Shown: positions 16,788 through 25,983 of the stretch, piece by piece
Layout: the number at the start of each line of letters is the position of its first letter
How positions within the stretch are numbered: the stretch's first letter is position 1
Assembly (NCBI GenBank): GCA_949419965.1
Contig: CASPAC010000016.1
Span: 1-37,386, forward strand
Length of the DNA: 37,386 nt
Origin: Bacteroidales bacterium
GTDB lineage: Bacteria > Bacteroidota > Bacteroidia > Bacteroidales > Rikenellaceae
Direction of reading: 5' to 3'
Position numbers and translations under genes: made by a program
Notes under the pieces: generated by a model
Told to the model about the DNA's origin: nothing
What the model saw: only the letters and a program-made list of their open reading frames with translations
Database searches by the model: none

Positions 16788-17729
16788 CTACAATGCTTTG
16801 ATTTCGTGCAGGATGTTATTTGTCTTCCGCACGGCAGCGGCCGACTCGGCGAACTTGCTCTCCTCTTTCTTGGTCAGCTCGATTTCCACGATCTTCTCGA
16901 TGCCCTTGCGGCCGATGATCGCAGGCACGCCGATGCAGATGTCGTTCTGGCCGTACTCGCCCTCCAGGTAGCACGAGCAGGGGATCAGCTTCTTCTGATC
17001 GTTGAGGATCGCTTCGACCATCATCGATGCGGCGGCTCCCGGAGCATACCAGGCCGAGGTGCCGATGAGCTTGGTCAGCGTGGCGCCGCCTACCATCGTG
17101 GCGGCGACGGCCTCCTGCAACTTCTTCTTCGATGCGAACTGCGTCACGGGTACGCCGTTGACCGTGGCTTTCGAGAGCAGCGGGATCATCGTCGTATCGC
17201 CGTGACCGCCGATGACCATGCCGTCGATGTTGTTGATGTTGGCACGTGTGGCTTTGGCCAGGTAGCATTTGAAGCGCGATGAGTCGAGTGCGCCGCCCAT
17301 GCCGATGATGCGGTTCTTCGGCAGCCCCGAAGTCTTGAGCGCCAGGTAGGTAAGCGTATCCATCGGGTTGGCTACCACGATGATGATCGCCCGCGGCGAG
17401 TATTTCACGATCTGCTCGATGACGCCCTTCATGATGTTGGCGTTCGTGCCGATGAGTTCCTCGCGCGTCATGCCCGGCTTGCGGGGAATACCCGAGGTAA
17501 TGACCACCACGTCCGAGTTGGCCGTTTTCTTGTAGTCGTTGGTCGCGCCGGTGAGCTTGGTGTCGAAATCCATCAACGTCGAAGTCTGGTACATGTCCAG
17601 CATTTTACCCTCCGACAAGCCCTCCTTGATGTCGACAAGAACTACTTCGCTTGCCACTTCGCGGCAAGCCATCACGTTTGCGCAGGTGGCGCCTACGGCG
17701 CCGGCTCCTACAACGGTAACTTTAGACAT
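16788..17729 (-). CDS. mdh: Malate dehydrogenase
   Basis: The 313-aa protein has the NAD-binding GAGAVGATCANVMA at the N-terminus with Asp33 in VLVDIKEG (NAD rather than NADP). The substrate-loop arginines are in SGIPRKPGMTREEL, the second Arg in GGALDSSRFKCYLA, and the catalytic His is in GGHGDTTMIP. This is the LDH-like MDH type that interconverts malate and oxaloacetate. It is transcribed alone or after gcvH; no clear promoter is visible in the 175-bp gap upstream. The C-terminus ends 100 bp from the hairpin shared with the convergent receptor gene. Confidence 0.96.
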   Translation of the reverse strand: MSKVTVVGAGAVGATCANVMACREVASEVVLVDIKEGLSEGKMLDMYQTSTLMDFDTKLTGATNDYKKTANSDVVVITSGIPRKPGMTREELIGTNANIMKGVIEQIVKYSPRAIIIVVANPMDTLTYLALKTSGLPKNRIIGMGGALDSSRFKCYLAKATRANINNIDGMVIGGHGDTTMIPLLSKATVNGVPVTQFASKKKLQEAVAATMVGGATLTKLIGTSAWYAPGAAASMMVEAILNDQKKLIPCSCYLEGEYGQNDICIGVPAIIGRKGIEKIVEIELTKKEESKFAESAAAVRKTNNILHEIKAL

Positions 17730-17904
17730 ATTGTTTCTTCAGTTAAGTTTGTTTGGCTTCGTTTGCATGGTGCGCCGCCGTTCTGCGGCTGTTTCGCCCC
17801 TCCGTTCGGACTGCTGCGTCCGGATTCTGCGCGACGCATAATCTCCTCGCACTTCCTTTGTGGAAAGGGGGGCTCCGGCTCCGGCCGGTCGGCGGCACCG
17901 CAGC

Positions 17905-18282
17905 CTAACCGATCAGCTCCTGGTACTTCTCCGGCGTCAGCAGCGCGTCGTAGTCGGCCGGCTCCGCCACCTTGACTTTGACCAGCCAGCCTTCGCCGTA
18001 GGCGTCCTTGTTGACGATCGACGGGTCGGCATCCACGGCCGGGTTGAATTCTACGATTTCGCCGCCCACGGGCAAGAATGCGTCGCTCACGGTTTTGACG
18101 GCTTCGATCAAGCCGAAGACTTCGCCTGCGGCGAGCGTCTCGCCTACGGTAGGCACGTCGACGAATACGATGTCGCCCAATTGGCTCTGTGCGAAGTCCG
18201 TGATGCCTATCACGGCCGTGTCGCCCTCAAGCCGGCACCACTCGTGGTCGCTGGAGTATTTCAGATCGGCAGGTACGTTCAT
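17905..18282 (-). CDS. gcvH: Glycine cleavage system H protein
   Basis: The 125-aa protein has the lipoyl domain of GcvH. The lipoylated lysine is Lys63 in LIEAVKTVSDAFLPVGGEI; the usual ESVK is EAVK here. The C-terminal helix TPEKYQELIG is typical. It carries the aminomethyl group between the P, T and L proteins of the glycine cleavage system. No gcvT, gcvP or lpd gene is adjacent. Its own promoter is 30 bp upstream. The length is normal. Confidence 0.95.
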   Translation of the reverse strand: MNVPADLKYSSDHEWCRLEGDTAVIGITDFAQSQLGDIVFVDVPTVGETLAAGEVFGLIEAVKTVSDAFLPVGGEIVEFNPAVDADPSIVNKDAYGEGWLVKVKVAEPADYDALLTPEKYQELIG

Positions 18283-18311
18283 AATGACTGAATTTTGTGA
18301 TTTTCCAGTTG

Positions 18312-18341
18312 CAAATATAATTGTTATTTTGATAACAGCAA
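18312..18341 (-). promoter_or_regulatory. gcvH promoter
   Basis: On the minus strand TTG (18341-18339), 19 bp, then TATATTTG (18319-18312). The ATG at 18282 is 29 bp downstream. Confidence 0.82.
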
Positions 18342-18410
18342 GGGCTTTCCCGATTATTTATTCAGGTAGGATCGGAACTTTTTTGTTCCGATCGGCTGGA
18401 CGGGGCGTTT

Positions 18411-19130
18411 TTACTCCCTCACGAATTCGATTTCGCGGAAAAGATAGGCGCCGCAGGAGCCGTCGGCATGGCGCAGAAGCAGCTCGCCCGAAGGGCGCAC
18501 GCCTTCGATCGCGGCCTCGATGCGGGTGCCGTCGGGCAGGAGGTAGGGGCGGCGTTCGCCCAGGCGGTACATGCGGCTGCAATATGCCTCTTGCAGAGCG
18601 CTTTTTTCGCCCCGTTCGAGCGATTCGTAGCGGTCGCGGCATTTGCGGAGGAAGGTGTCGAGCACTTCGGCCCGGTCGAACGTGCGGCCGGCGAGCTGCG
18701 CCATCGACACGGGGTTGGGCAGCGCCGGGTCGAAAACCGTTTGGTTGACGTTGATGCCGATGCCTGCGATCGACCGAACCAGCAGGGGGCCAGAACAATT
18801 GTTTTCGATGAGCATGCCCACTATTTTGCGGTCGCCTGCGTAGATGTCGTTCGTCCATTTGATGCGCGTGTCGATGCCGTAGTCGGCGAACGTGTCGACG
18901 AGCGCCAGGGAGATGGCTTCGGAGAGCATGAATTGCTCGCCGACGGGCAGGAAACACGGTTCGAGCACGATGGAGAACGTGAGGTTCTCGCCCTCGGGGC
19001 TGTGCCACGCATGGCCGCGCTGGCCGCGGCCGGCGGTCTGCCGCTCGGCCCACACCACGTCGCCGTGGCGGTATCGTGCATCGCGTGCCTCGTCGTTGGT
19101 CGACGTGGTGGAAGCGAGCCTGTAAATCAT
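18411..19130 (-). CDS. birA: Biotin--[acetyl-CoA-carboxylase] ligase (no DNA-binding domain)
   Basis: The 239-aa protein consists of the catalytic and C-terminal domains only. It has the biotin-binding AGRGQRGHAWHSPEGEN (~33-49), KWTNDIYAGDRKIVGMLIE and GIGINVNQ. It attaches biotin to the carrier protein of biotin-dependent carboxylases through biotinyl-AMP. The short form without the N-terminal helix-turn-helix cannot act as a biotin-operon repressor. The start is ATG 19130, which overlaps the stop of the preceding gene as ATGA. An in-frame extension to 19154 is unlikely because of this overlap. It is the last gene of a three-gene coupled unit with purB. Confidence 0.92.
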   Translation of the reverse strand: MIYRLASTTSTNDEARDARYRHGDVVWAERQTAGRGQRGHAWHSPEGENLTFSIVLEPCFLPVGEQFMLSEAISLALVDTFADYGIDTRIKWTNDIYAGDRKIVGMLIENNCSGPLLVRSIAGIGINVNQTVFDPALPNPVSMAQLAGRTFDRAEVLDTFLRKCRDRYESLERGEKSALQEAYCSRMYRLGERRPYLLPDGTRIEAAIEGVRPSGELLLRHADGSCGAYLFREIEFVRE

Positions 19131-19795
19131 AAAATTTGTTCCTGCCCGTTCCATATATTATACGATTCTTGCTCCAGCTGAGCACGAGTATAAGTTTGTT
19201 GTCGGTAGTTTTTTTCTGATTGAAGAACAAATTTACCGTTAGTAATTTTATAAGTCCTACTCATCCTCGATGCCGGAAAACTGCTGAAATCGGCAAACGA
19301 TATGGAATTGGACGCAAGGGGTTTCAACATATGAATGATTACTTCATAACTCCCTGTAATCTCATATTGTTTGACGGCAATTCCGGGAAAACACCAGACA
19401 CTTGCCTCCAACGTATCCAGCACATTGCCTTTGGAATCGACGATGACCAGCATGTCGGTCAAATAGTCGGTCGGGCCACCGAAGCTGGCGACGAACAAAT
19501 AATAAGGAGTATTAGGAATACGGAATTTGGCATAGCTGTCCGGGGCCAACTCCTCCGTATCGGCCATAAAATAAGAGGTGCATTGTATGTCCTCGTAGAG
19601 TTTCGCCGAGATGTGTCCTTTGTAATTAGGAATGCCGTACGATCGTTTGGTTATGTCTTTAGCAGCTTTGAACGGCACGCCGGTCGTCGGCATGTCGGCC
19701 ACCAAGTGCGCAAACGGAGCTTGAGCCTGAACGTCGATCCGAGCTAAAACCGCAACGACGGCAAGTATAAATGCTTTTTTCACCGTCGCATTCAT
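19127..19795 (-). CDS. Unknown secreted protein between purB and birA
   Basis: The 222-aa protein has a signal peptide (MNATVKKAFILAVVAVLARI to about QAQA). The mature part is rich in Tyr, Ser and Thr and looks beta-rich, with sequences such as YYLFVASFGGPTDYL and MLVIVDSKGNVLDTLE. The last resembles calcium-free beta-propeller or fibronectin-like strands, but I recognise no family. It overlaps purB (stop TGA inside its ATG, ATGA at 19795-19792) and birA (ATGA at 19130-19127) by four bases each, so all three should be translated from one mRNA. Its base composition is visibly more AT-rich than its neighbours, which suggests later insertion or weaker expression constraints. Confidence 0.72.
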   Translation of the reverse strand: MNATVKKAFILAVVAVLARIDVQAQAPFAHLVADMPTTGVPFKAAKDITKRSYGIPNYKGHISAKLYEDIQCTSYFMADTEELAPDSYAKFRIPNTPYYLFVASFGGPTDYLTDMLVIVDSKGNVLDTLEASVWCFPGIAVKQYEITGSYEVIIHMLKPLASNSISFADFSSFPASRMSRTYKITNGKFVLQSEKNYRQQTYTRAQLEQESYNIWNGQEQIL

Positions 19796-21138
19796 TCGTA
19801 TATTCCCGTATACGTCGCCGGCGTGAGGGCGCGCAGCTCGTCCTTGACCGTTTCGGCGACGTCGAGCGTTTCGATGAACTCGGCGATCGTCTCGGCCGTG
19901 ATGCGGGCATTGGTGCGGGTCAGGGCCTTGAGCGCTTCGTAGGGCTTGGGGTAGCCCTCGCGGCGCAGGATGGTTTGGATGCCTTCCGCCACCACGGCCC
20001 AGTTCTGCTCCAGGTCGCGGTCGAGCGCCTCGCGGTTGAGGATCAGCTTGCCGAGGCCTTTGAGCAGCGATTGCAGCGCGATGACCGAGTGGGCGATCGG
20101 CACGCCGATGTTGCGCAGCACGGTCGAGTCGGTCAGGTCGCGCTGGAGCCGCGAGACGGGCAGCTTGGCTGCCAAATGTTCGTAGACGGCGTTGGCGATG
20201 CCCAGGTTGCCCTCGGCGTTCTCGAAGTCGATGGGGTTGACCTTGTGGGGCATGGCGCTCGATCCTACTTCGCCGGCCTTGATCCGCTGCTTGAAGTATT
20301 CTTGGGAAATATACATCCACATGTCGCGCGCCAGGTCGATGAGGATGGTGTCGATGCGCTTGAGGTTGTCGAAGATGGCCGCCAGGTTGTCGTAGTGTTC
20401 GATCTGGGTGGTGTACTGCGAGCGGGTCAGCCCCAGTTTTTCGGTCACGAACCGGTTGGCGAATGCTGCCCAGTCGATGTCGGGGTAGGCAGCGCGGTGG
20501 GCATTGAAATTGCCCGTCGCCCCGCCGAACTTGGCCGGCACGGCGATGCCGTGCAGCATAGCGAGCTGTTTTTCGATCCGCTCCACGAAGACCATCATCT
20601 CCTTGCCCAGCGTCGTGGGGGAGGCGGGCTGCCCGTGGGTGCGGGCCAGCATCGGCACAGCGCGCCACTCCTCGGCCAGGGCGGCCAGCTTGTCGCGCAC
20701 CTCCTCGATCTCCGGGTAGTAGACGCTGTTGAGGGCATCCTTGAGCGACAGCGGAATCGACGTGTTGTTGATGTCCTGGGACGTAAGACCGAAGTGTACG
20801 AACTCTTTGCAGTCGTTCAGCCCGAGCGTCTCCATCTTCTCCTTGATGATGTATTCGACAGCCTTCACGTCGTGGTTCGTGACCCCCTCGATCTCCTTGA
20901 CGCGCTGGGCATCGGCGGGCGAAAAATCGAGGTAGAGCGCACGCAGGGCCGCGAACTTCGAACGATCGACGCCGGCCAGCTGGGGCAGCGGCAGTTCGCA
21001 CAGGGCGATGAAATATTCGATTTCGACGCGGATGCGGTAGCGGATGAGCGCCTGCTCGGAAAAATAATCGGCCAGTTTTTCCGTTTTGTTCCGGTAGCGC
21101 CCGTCGACGGGCGAAATGGCGGTCAGAGCATTCAACAT
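19792..21138 (-). CDS. purB: Adenylosuccinate lyase
   Basis: The 448-aa protein begins MLNALTAISPVDGRYRNKTE, has the substrate-binding THGQPASPTTLGKE and the fumarase-family signature GSSAMPHKVNP. It cleaves SAICAR and adenylosuccinate in purine synthesis. Start 21138 gives the length usual for the family. An in-frame ATG at 21159 would lie only 8 bp from the -7 box, and any start further upstream lies outside the transcript. Two genes follow with ATGA overlaps. Confidence 0.95.
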   Translation of the reverse strand: MLNALTAISPVDGRYRNKTEKLADYFSEQALIRYRIRVEIEYFIALCELPLPQLAGVDRSKFAALRALYLDFSPADAQRVKEIEGVTNHDVKAVEYIIKEKMETLGLNDCKEFVHFGLTSQDINNTSIPLSLKDALNSVYYPEIEEVRDKLAALAEEWRAVPMLARTHGQPASPTTLGKEMMVFVERIEKQLAMLHGIAVPAKFGGATGNFNAHRAAYPDIDWAAFANRFVTEKLGLTRSQYTTQIEHYDNLAAIFDNLKRIDTILIDLARDMWMYISQEYFKQRIKAGEVGSSAMPHKVNPIDFENAEGNLGIANAVYEHLAAKLPVSRLQRDLTDSTVLRNIGVPIAHSVIALQSLLKGLGKLILNREALDRDLEQNWAVVAEGIQTILRREGYPKPYEALKALTRTNARITAETIAEFIETLDVAETVKDELRALTPATYTGIYE

Positions 21139-21167
21139 GATGGGCTTGGTTTTGTTCATTCTGGCGT

Positions 21168-21175
21168 CAAATTTA
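21168..21175 (-). promoter_or_regulatory. purB promoter, -7 element
   Basis: TAAATTTG on the minus strand, 29 bp before the preferred purB ATG. No good TTG is found 19-21 bp further upstream, so the -33 part is weak. Confidence 0.6.
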
Positions 21176-21185
21176 AGACAATAAA

Positions 21186-21214
21186 TTGAATTACGCATAA
21201 TTTTCTTACCTTTG
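21186..21214 (+). promoter_or_regulatory. Promoter of the DUF4834 gene
   Basis: TTG (21186-21188), 18 bp, then TACCTTTG (21207-21214). It is back-to-back with the purB promoter. Confidence 0.72.
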
Positions 21215-21252
21215 CCAATCGGAAATTCCGACCGAACGATACTTTTTCGACC

Positions 21253-21660
21253 ATGCGATTCTTATCGGCGATCATTGATGCCCTGGCTGCGTTCGTGCAG
21301 CGCAACCCCTTGATGGTGTTGCTGCTGTTCGTTCTGGCGTTGTTCGCGCCGGCGCTGGTCAAAGGCATTGCGGTCTTTATTTTGTATGCGCTTATGGGCA
21401 TTGTGCTGGCGGCCGTTCTTCTGGCCGTTCTGCTCCGCTGGCGGATCCGTCGGGTGCGCCGGGAGATGGAGGAGCAGTTCCGCGGGTTCCGTTCGGGGGA
21501 CGATCCTTTTTCCGGGATGTCGTCCGATCCCTTTTCCGGGGGGCGCCGCGCCTCCCGGGAGGGCGATGTCAAGGTGCATCGCACGCCCGACGCACCTGGC
21601 AAGCGGGTGGCGTCCGACGTGGGCGACTATGTGGAGTTCGAGGAGACCGGGAAACGATGA
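21253..21660 (+). CDS. DUF4834 family membrane protein
   Basis: The 135-aa protein has two hydrophobic segments (~17-35 and 38-61, LLLFVLALFAPALVKGIAVF and beyond). These are followed by a basic, Phe-, Gly- and Asp-rich cytoplasmic tail with DPFSG repeated twice (DDPFSGMSSDPFSGG) and the conserved end VGDYVEFEETGKR. This matches the DUF4834 family of Bacteroidetes, of unknown function. It is first in a plus-strand group with mlaE and mlaF (48 bp gap), which hints at an envelope-related role. Confidence 0.8.
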   Translation: MRFLSAIIDALAAFVQRNPLMVLLLFVLALFAPALVKGIAVFILYALMGIVLAAVLLAVLLRWRIRRVRREMEEQFRGFRSGDDPFSGMSSDPFSGGRRASREGDVKVHRTPDAPGKRVASDVGDYVEFEETGKR

Positions 21661-21708
21661 ATCCGGTCGAGAATATGAAAATCTGACTATTGAGAATTCG
21701 GAGTGCCT

Positions 21709-22452
21709 ATGTTTCGTTTTTTTGCACCGATAGGGCGCTATTTCATCTTGATGGGCAAGGTCTTTTCCCGGCCCGAGAAAGGCGCGATCTACCGCCGGCG
21801 CATCATCTATGAAATGGAGGCGCTGGGCGTCGACTCGATCGGCCTGACGGCCATCATTTCGGTCTTCATCGGCGCCGTCATCACGTTGCAGATGTGCATC
21901 AACCTCGAATCGCCGTTCATTCCGCGGTCGCTGGTGGGCTATGCCACGCGCGAAACCATGATCCTGGAGTTCTCCTCCACGGTCGTGGCGCTGATCCTCT
22001 CCGGCAAGGTGGGGTCGAGCATCGCTTCGGAGATCGGTACGATGCGCATTACCGAGCAGATCGATGCGCTGGAGATCATGGGCGTCAATTCGGCGTCGTA
22101 TCTCATTCTGCCCAAGATCGTCGCCGCCGTGTTCTTCTTTCCGTTTCTGACGATCCTTTCGATCCTGATCGGCATCGCCGGCGGCTGGGCTATTTCCTAC
22201 CTCACGGGGATCATGATCCCGGCCGATTATGTGGACGGCCTGCTGATGGATTTCAAACCCTATTCGATCACTTATTCGCTCATCAAGACGGCCGTCTTCG
22301 CGTTCCTCATCGCGTCGATTTCGTCGTTCTTCGGCTACTACGCCAAGGGCAATTCGCTGGAGGTGGGTGCCGCATCGACGCGCGCCGTGGTAATCGGGTC
22401 GGTGGTCATCATGATCTTCAACCTGATGCTTACCCAGATATTGCTTATATGA
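21709..22452 (+). CDS. mlaE: MlaE-type ABC transporter permease
   Basis: The 247-aa protein has five or six membrane segments and the conserved MlaE/PF02405 stretches: GLTAIISVFIGAVITLQ, LEFSSTVVALILSGKVGSS and EQIDALEIMGVNSASYLILP. The family is the inner-membrane permease of MCE-type phospholipid transport that maintains outer-membrane asymmetry. ATG 21709 is preferred to the GTG two codons upstream. Its stop overlaps the mlaF start as ATGA. No mlaD, mlaC or mlaB gene is adjacent, unlike in Proteobacteria. Confidence 0.93.
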   Translation: MFRFFAPIGRYFILMGKVFSRPEKGAIYRRRIIYEMEALGVDSIGLTAIISVFIGAVITLQMCINLESPFIPRSLVGYATRETMILEFSSTVVALILSGKVGSSIASEIGTMRITEQIDALEIMGVNSASYLILPKIVAAVFFFPFLTILSILIGIAGGWAISYLTGIMIPADYVDGLLMDFKPYSITYSLIKTAVFAFLIASISSFFGYYAKGNSLEVGAASTRAVVIGSVVIMIFNLMLTQILLI

Positions 22453-23201
22453 TACGTGCCGAACATATTGTCAAGTCGTTCGACGGCCGCACGGTGCTCA
22501 ACGACATTTCCGTGGAGTTCGAGACCGGCAAGACCAACCTCATCATCGGTAAGAGCGGATCGGGCAAGACCGTGCTGCTCAAAAGCCTGGTGGGGCTTCA
22601 CGAGGTCGACTCGGGGGCGGTGTGGTACGATGACGTCAATTTTACCGGCCTGGGGTTCCGCGAGCGCAAGGCCATCCGCAAGGATATCGGCATGATCTTC
22701 CAGGGCGGTGCGCTGCTCGATTCGTCGTCCGTGGAGGAGAACGTCAAGCTGCCGCTCGACCTCTTTACCGAGCAGTCCGAAAGCGAGAAGCTGGAGCGCG
22801 TCAACTTCTGTCTCCAGCGCGTGCGGCTCGAAAATGCCAATCACCTTTACCCGGCCGAGTTGTCGGGCGGCATGATCAAGCGTGTAGCCATTGCTCGGGC
22901 CATCGTGCTCAACCCGAAATATCTTTTCTGCGACGAGCCTAACTCGGGCCTCGATCCGCAGACCTCGATCGTTATCGACAATCTGATCCACGAAATTACC
23001 TGCGAATACAATATGACGACGATCGTCAACACCCATGATATGAATTCGGTAATGGAGATCGGCGAAAAAATTGTATACATCCACGAAGGCCGCAAGTGGT
23101 GGGAGGGCACCAAGGACGACATCCTCCATGCGGACAACCCCGAGCTGAATGCGTTCGTCTTCGCGTCGGCCATGGCCAAGCGCGCCAAGGCGGCCAGATA
23201 A
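22449..23201 (+). CDS. mlaF: MlaF-type ABC transporter ATP-binding protein
   Basis: The 250-aa protein has Walker A GKSGSGKT (34-41), Q-loop MIFQGGALLDSSSVEEN, ABC signature LSGGMIKRVAIARA and Walker B YLFCDEPNSGLDP, with a switch His in VNTHDM. The QGGALLDS and LSGGM forms are typical of MlaF. It powers the adjoining MlaE permease, and the genes overlap by four bases. A weak hairpin (CTTGCGG/CCGCAAG, 23284-23304) follows. Confidence 0.93.
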   Translation: MIRAEHIVKSFDGRTVLNDISVEFETGKTNLIIGKSGSGKTVLLKSLVGLHEVDSGAVWYDDVNFTGLGFRERKAIRKDIGMIFQGGALLDSSSVEENVKLPLDLFTEQSESEKLERVNFCLQRVRLENANHLYPAELSGGMIKRVAIARAIVLNPKYLFCDEPNSGLDPQTSIVIDNLIHEITCEYNMTTIVNTHDMNSVMEIGEKIVYIHEGRKWWEGTKDDILHADNPELNAFVFASAMAKRAKAAR

Positions 23202-23332
23202 GGGGCTGGTAATGAACCGGGGCCGGCGGGTTCCTGCCCAGCAGCGGCACTCTTGTCGTGCTACGCGGCCGGGTGTTTTTACCCTTGCGGAAGCACCCCG
23301 CAAGAGACTTATTAAAAAAACTTAATTTTTTA

Positions 23333-23364
23333 TTTGCGTAAAATATATAAAGTATATACTTTTG
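23333..23364 (+). promoter_or_regulatory. gapA promoter
   Basis: TTTG (23333-23336), 20 bp, then TACTTTTG (23357-23364), an excellent match in an AT-rich island. The leader to the ATG is about 123 nt. Confidence 0.9.
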
Positions 23365-23371
23365 CGCTGTG

Positions 23372-24511
<1,140 letters not shown>

Positions 24512-24533
24512 TCGACCCCTCGATCCTATACGG

Positions 24534-24570
24534 AAAGTCCGGAATCTTCGAAAGATTCCGGACTTTTTAT
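24534..24570 (+). terminator. gapA terminator
   Basis: A perfect 15-bp stem AAAGTCCGGAATCTT/AAGATTCCGGACTTT with a 3-base loop runs into a T tract. Confidence 0.93.
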
Positions 24571-24803
24571 TTAAAAGTTGGGGGGGGCAGACGGTTAGGC
24601 AGTTTGGGCGGACGGTTTGGCGGCTTGGAATAAGCGGTTAAGTGATTTGAGCCTGCAGTTCGCGGGTAGCTCGGGGTAATATAAGGATGCTCGATGCTGG
24701 AAGGATCGGGCGGAGAATGCTGGTAGCTTGGACCGGCGGTTCGAGCGGGGCATGCCGGCGGCTTGGGTCAGAGGGGCGGCGAGGTGTGTTTCTTTTTTCG
24801 GGG
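24571..24803. other. G/T-rich spacer with a G8 tract
   Basis: About 230 bp without a gene. The plus strand is rich in G and T, with a run of eight G at 24580-24587, repeated GGCGG and GGTT motifs, and GGCGGCTTGG twice. The composition is unlike the flanking genes. It may fold G-quadruplexes; no gene is supported. Confidence 0.6.
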
Positions 24804-25208
24804 CTATTTTCCCTTTTCCACCCTCATTTCGATCGAGGCGCCCGACCATTGGTTGATCTTGTATACGGTCTTGCTGATCCGTTTGCCGCCGAACGAGATG
24901 GCCACGTCGATGTCGAACGGACGGGGCGTGTCGATGTCGTTCCCGGTGGGCAGCGTGTGGGGGATGATGTAGATGTAGAGCACCAGATGGTCGCACGGCT
25001 CGGTGGTCAGCACGACGGCGCGGTCGGGCACGGTGCCGGTCGGCGGTTCCTTGAGATTCGCGCCTGCGTCGGCGATGTCCGACGAGGCGGAGGCGAAGCC
25101 GATGCGTTCTTCGGCGGCATCGAAACAGCCGCACATGAGCGCTGCGTTGTAGCGCCACCAGCCCTCGAATCGGCTCGATACCTCTATGCGGAATCCTTCG
25201 GAAGTCAT
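24804..25208 (-). CDS. Conserved-looking hypothetical protein
   Basis: The 134-aa protein has no signal peptide, membrane segment or recognised motif. The middle is predicted beta-rich (HLVLYIYIIPHTLPTG, FDIDVAISFGGKRI) and the end is VYKINQWSGASIEMRVEKGK. Codon use is that of the host and the frame is uninterrupted, so it is likely real. The promoter's -7 element ends only five bases before the ATG, which suggests a nearly leaderless mRNA. It is divergent from yceD, and the shared 134-bp region holds a perfect 18-bp palindrome. I do not recognise its family. Confidence 0.65.
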   Translation of the reverse strand: MTSEGFRIEVSSRFEGWWRYNAALMCGCFDAAEERIGFASASSDIADAGANLKEPPTGTVPDRAVVLTTEPCDHLVLYIYIIPHTLPTGNDIDTPRPFDIDVAISFGGKRISKTVYKINQWSGASIEMRVEKGK

Positions 25209-25213
25209 GTTTG

Positions 25214-25243
25214 CAAAGGTACAAAATAATTCGCAACCGCAAA
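25214..25243 (-). promoter_or_regulatory. Promoter of the 24804-25208 gene
   Basis: On the minus strand TTTG (25243-25240), 18 bp, then TACCTTTG (25221-25214). Only CAAAC separates the -7 element from the ATG. Confidence 0.72.
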
Positions 25244-25252
25244 TTTGCGGTT
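25235..25252. promoter_or_regulatory. Perfect 18-bp palindrome, candidate operator
   Basis: AACCGCAAATTTGCGGTT reads the same on both strands. It covers the -33 box of the minus-strand promoter and lies 42 bp upstream of the -33 box of the divergent yceD promoter. Its length, symmetry and place suit a dimeric regulator. Confidence 0.65.
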
Positions 25253-25293
25253 TGCACTCCTGGAAAAGTAAATCGAAACATCCGTGCGATTTC

Positions 25294-25324
25294 TTTGCAA
25301 ATGTCTTATTTTTTCGTAACTTTG
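25294..25324 (+). promoter_or_regulatory. Promoter of the yceD-rpmF-plsX-fabH cluster
   Basis: TTTG (25294-25297), 19 bp, then TAACTTTG (25317-25324). The yceD ATG at 25343 is 18 bp downstream. Confidence 0.87.
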
Positions 25325-25342
25325 CGCACTATTTGTGTTCAG

Positions 25343-25909
25343 ATGGATATAACGAAAGGATATTCCATTGCTTACAAAGGGTTGAAAAACGGCGCCCACG
25401 AATTCGATTTCGAGGTCGGCGGCGCTTTGTTCGAGGCTTTCGGCAGTACGGAGATCAAGGACGGAGATTGCCGCGCGCATGTCGTTCTGACGCGGGCCGA
25501 GACGCAGCTTACTGCCGATGTCGCCATTCGGGGCGGGGTAGTCGTGGCTTGCGACCGGTGTCTGGAGGATTGCTGCGTACCCATCGAGTTCGAGGGGCGT
25601 TTGTTGGTCAAGTTCTCCGACGAGGTGCATGAGTACGACGGCGAAGTGCTGTGGTTGTTGCCCGGCGAGGACGAACTCGATTTGGCGCAATATATTTACG
25701 AAAGCATTGTTTTGTCGTTGCCTTACCAGCGGGTACATCCCGAGGGCGAGTGCGATCCCGAAATGCTTCGCCGCTTCCGGATCGTCTCGGGCGAGGAGTT
25801 CGCCGAGATCGAATCGCGGAGTGCGGAGCCGAAAGGAGCCGGCTGGGAAAAGCTCGCGGCGCTCAAGGAGCGTCTGGAAAGCGGCGAAGCCGGAGCGGAA
25901 GAGAAGTAG
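25343..25909 (+). CDS. YceD/DUF177 family protein
   Basis: The 188-aa acidic protein has the DUF177 core: VVVACDRCLEDCCVPIEFEGRLLVKFS, with the Cys-X2-Cys pair, then the D-E-D-E-rich DLAQYIYESIVLSLP segment. YceD proteins are linked to large-subunit rRNA accumulation and are almost always encoded just before rpmF, as here. ATG 25343 is chosen because the promoter lies immediately upstream; in-frame codons further upstream would precede the transcript. It is first in the yceD-rpmF-plsX-fabH order found in many phyla. Confidence 0.9.
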   Translation: MDITKGYSIAYKGLKNGAHEFDFEVGGALFEAFGSTEIKDGDCRAHVVLTRAETQLTADVAIRGGVVVACDRCLEDCCVPIEFEGRLLVKFSDEVHEYDGEVLWLLPGEDELDLAQYIYESIVLSLPYQRVHPEGECDPEMLRRFRIVSGEEFAEIESRSAEPKGAGWEKLAALKERLESGEAGAEEK

Positions 25910-25918
25910 CTGTCCGGT

Positions 25919-25983
25919 CCGCAGAAGGGGTGCGGCGTGCGTTCGGAGTGTTCCGGCCGAGGCTGGGCCGATTCGCAGAACAC
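25919..25983 (+). promoter_or_regulatory. Two hairpins in the yceD-rpmF gap
   Basis: CCGCA/TGCGG (25919-25935) is followed by a longer bipartite helix: GTGTTC with GAACAC (25948-25953 and 25978-25983), enclosing CGGCC/GGCCG with a 7-base bulge. It could be an RNA element that adjusts L32 synthesis. Confidence 0.4.
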
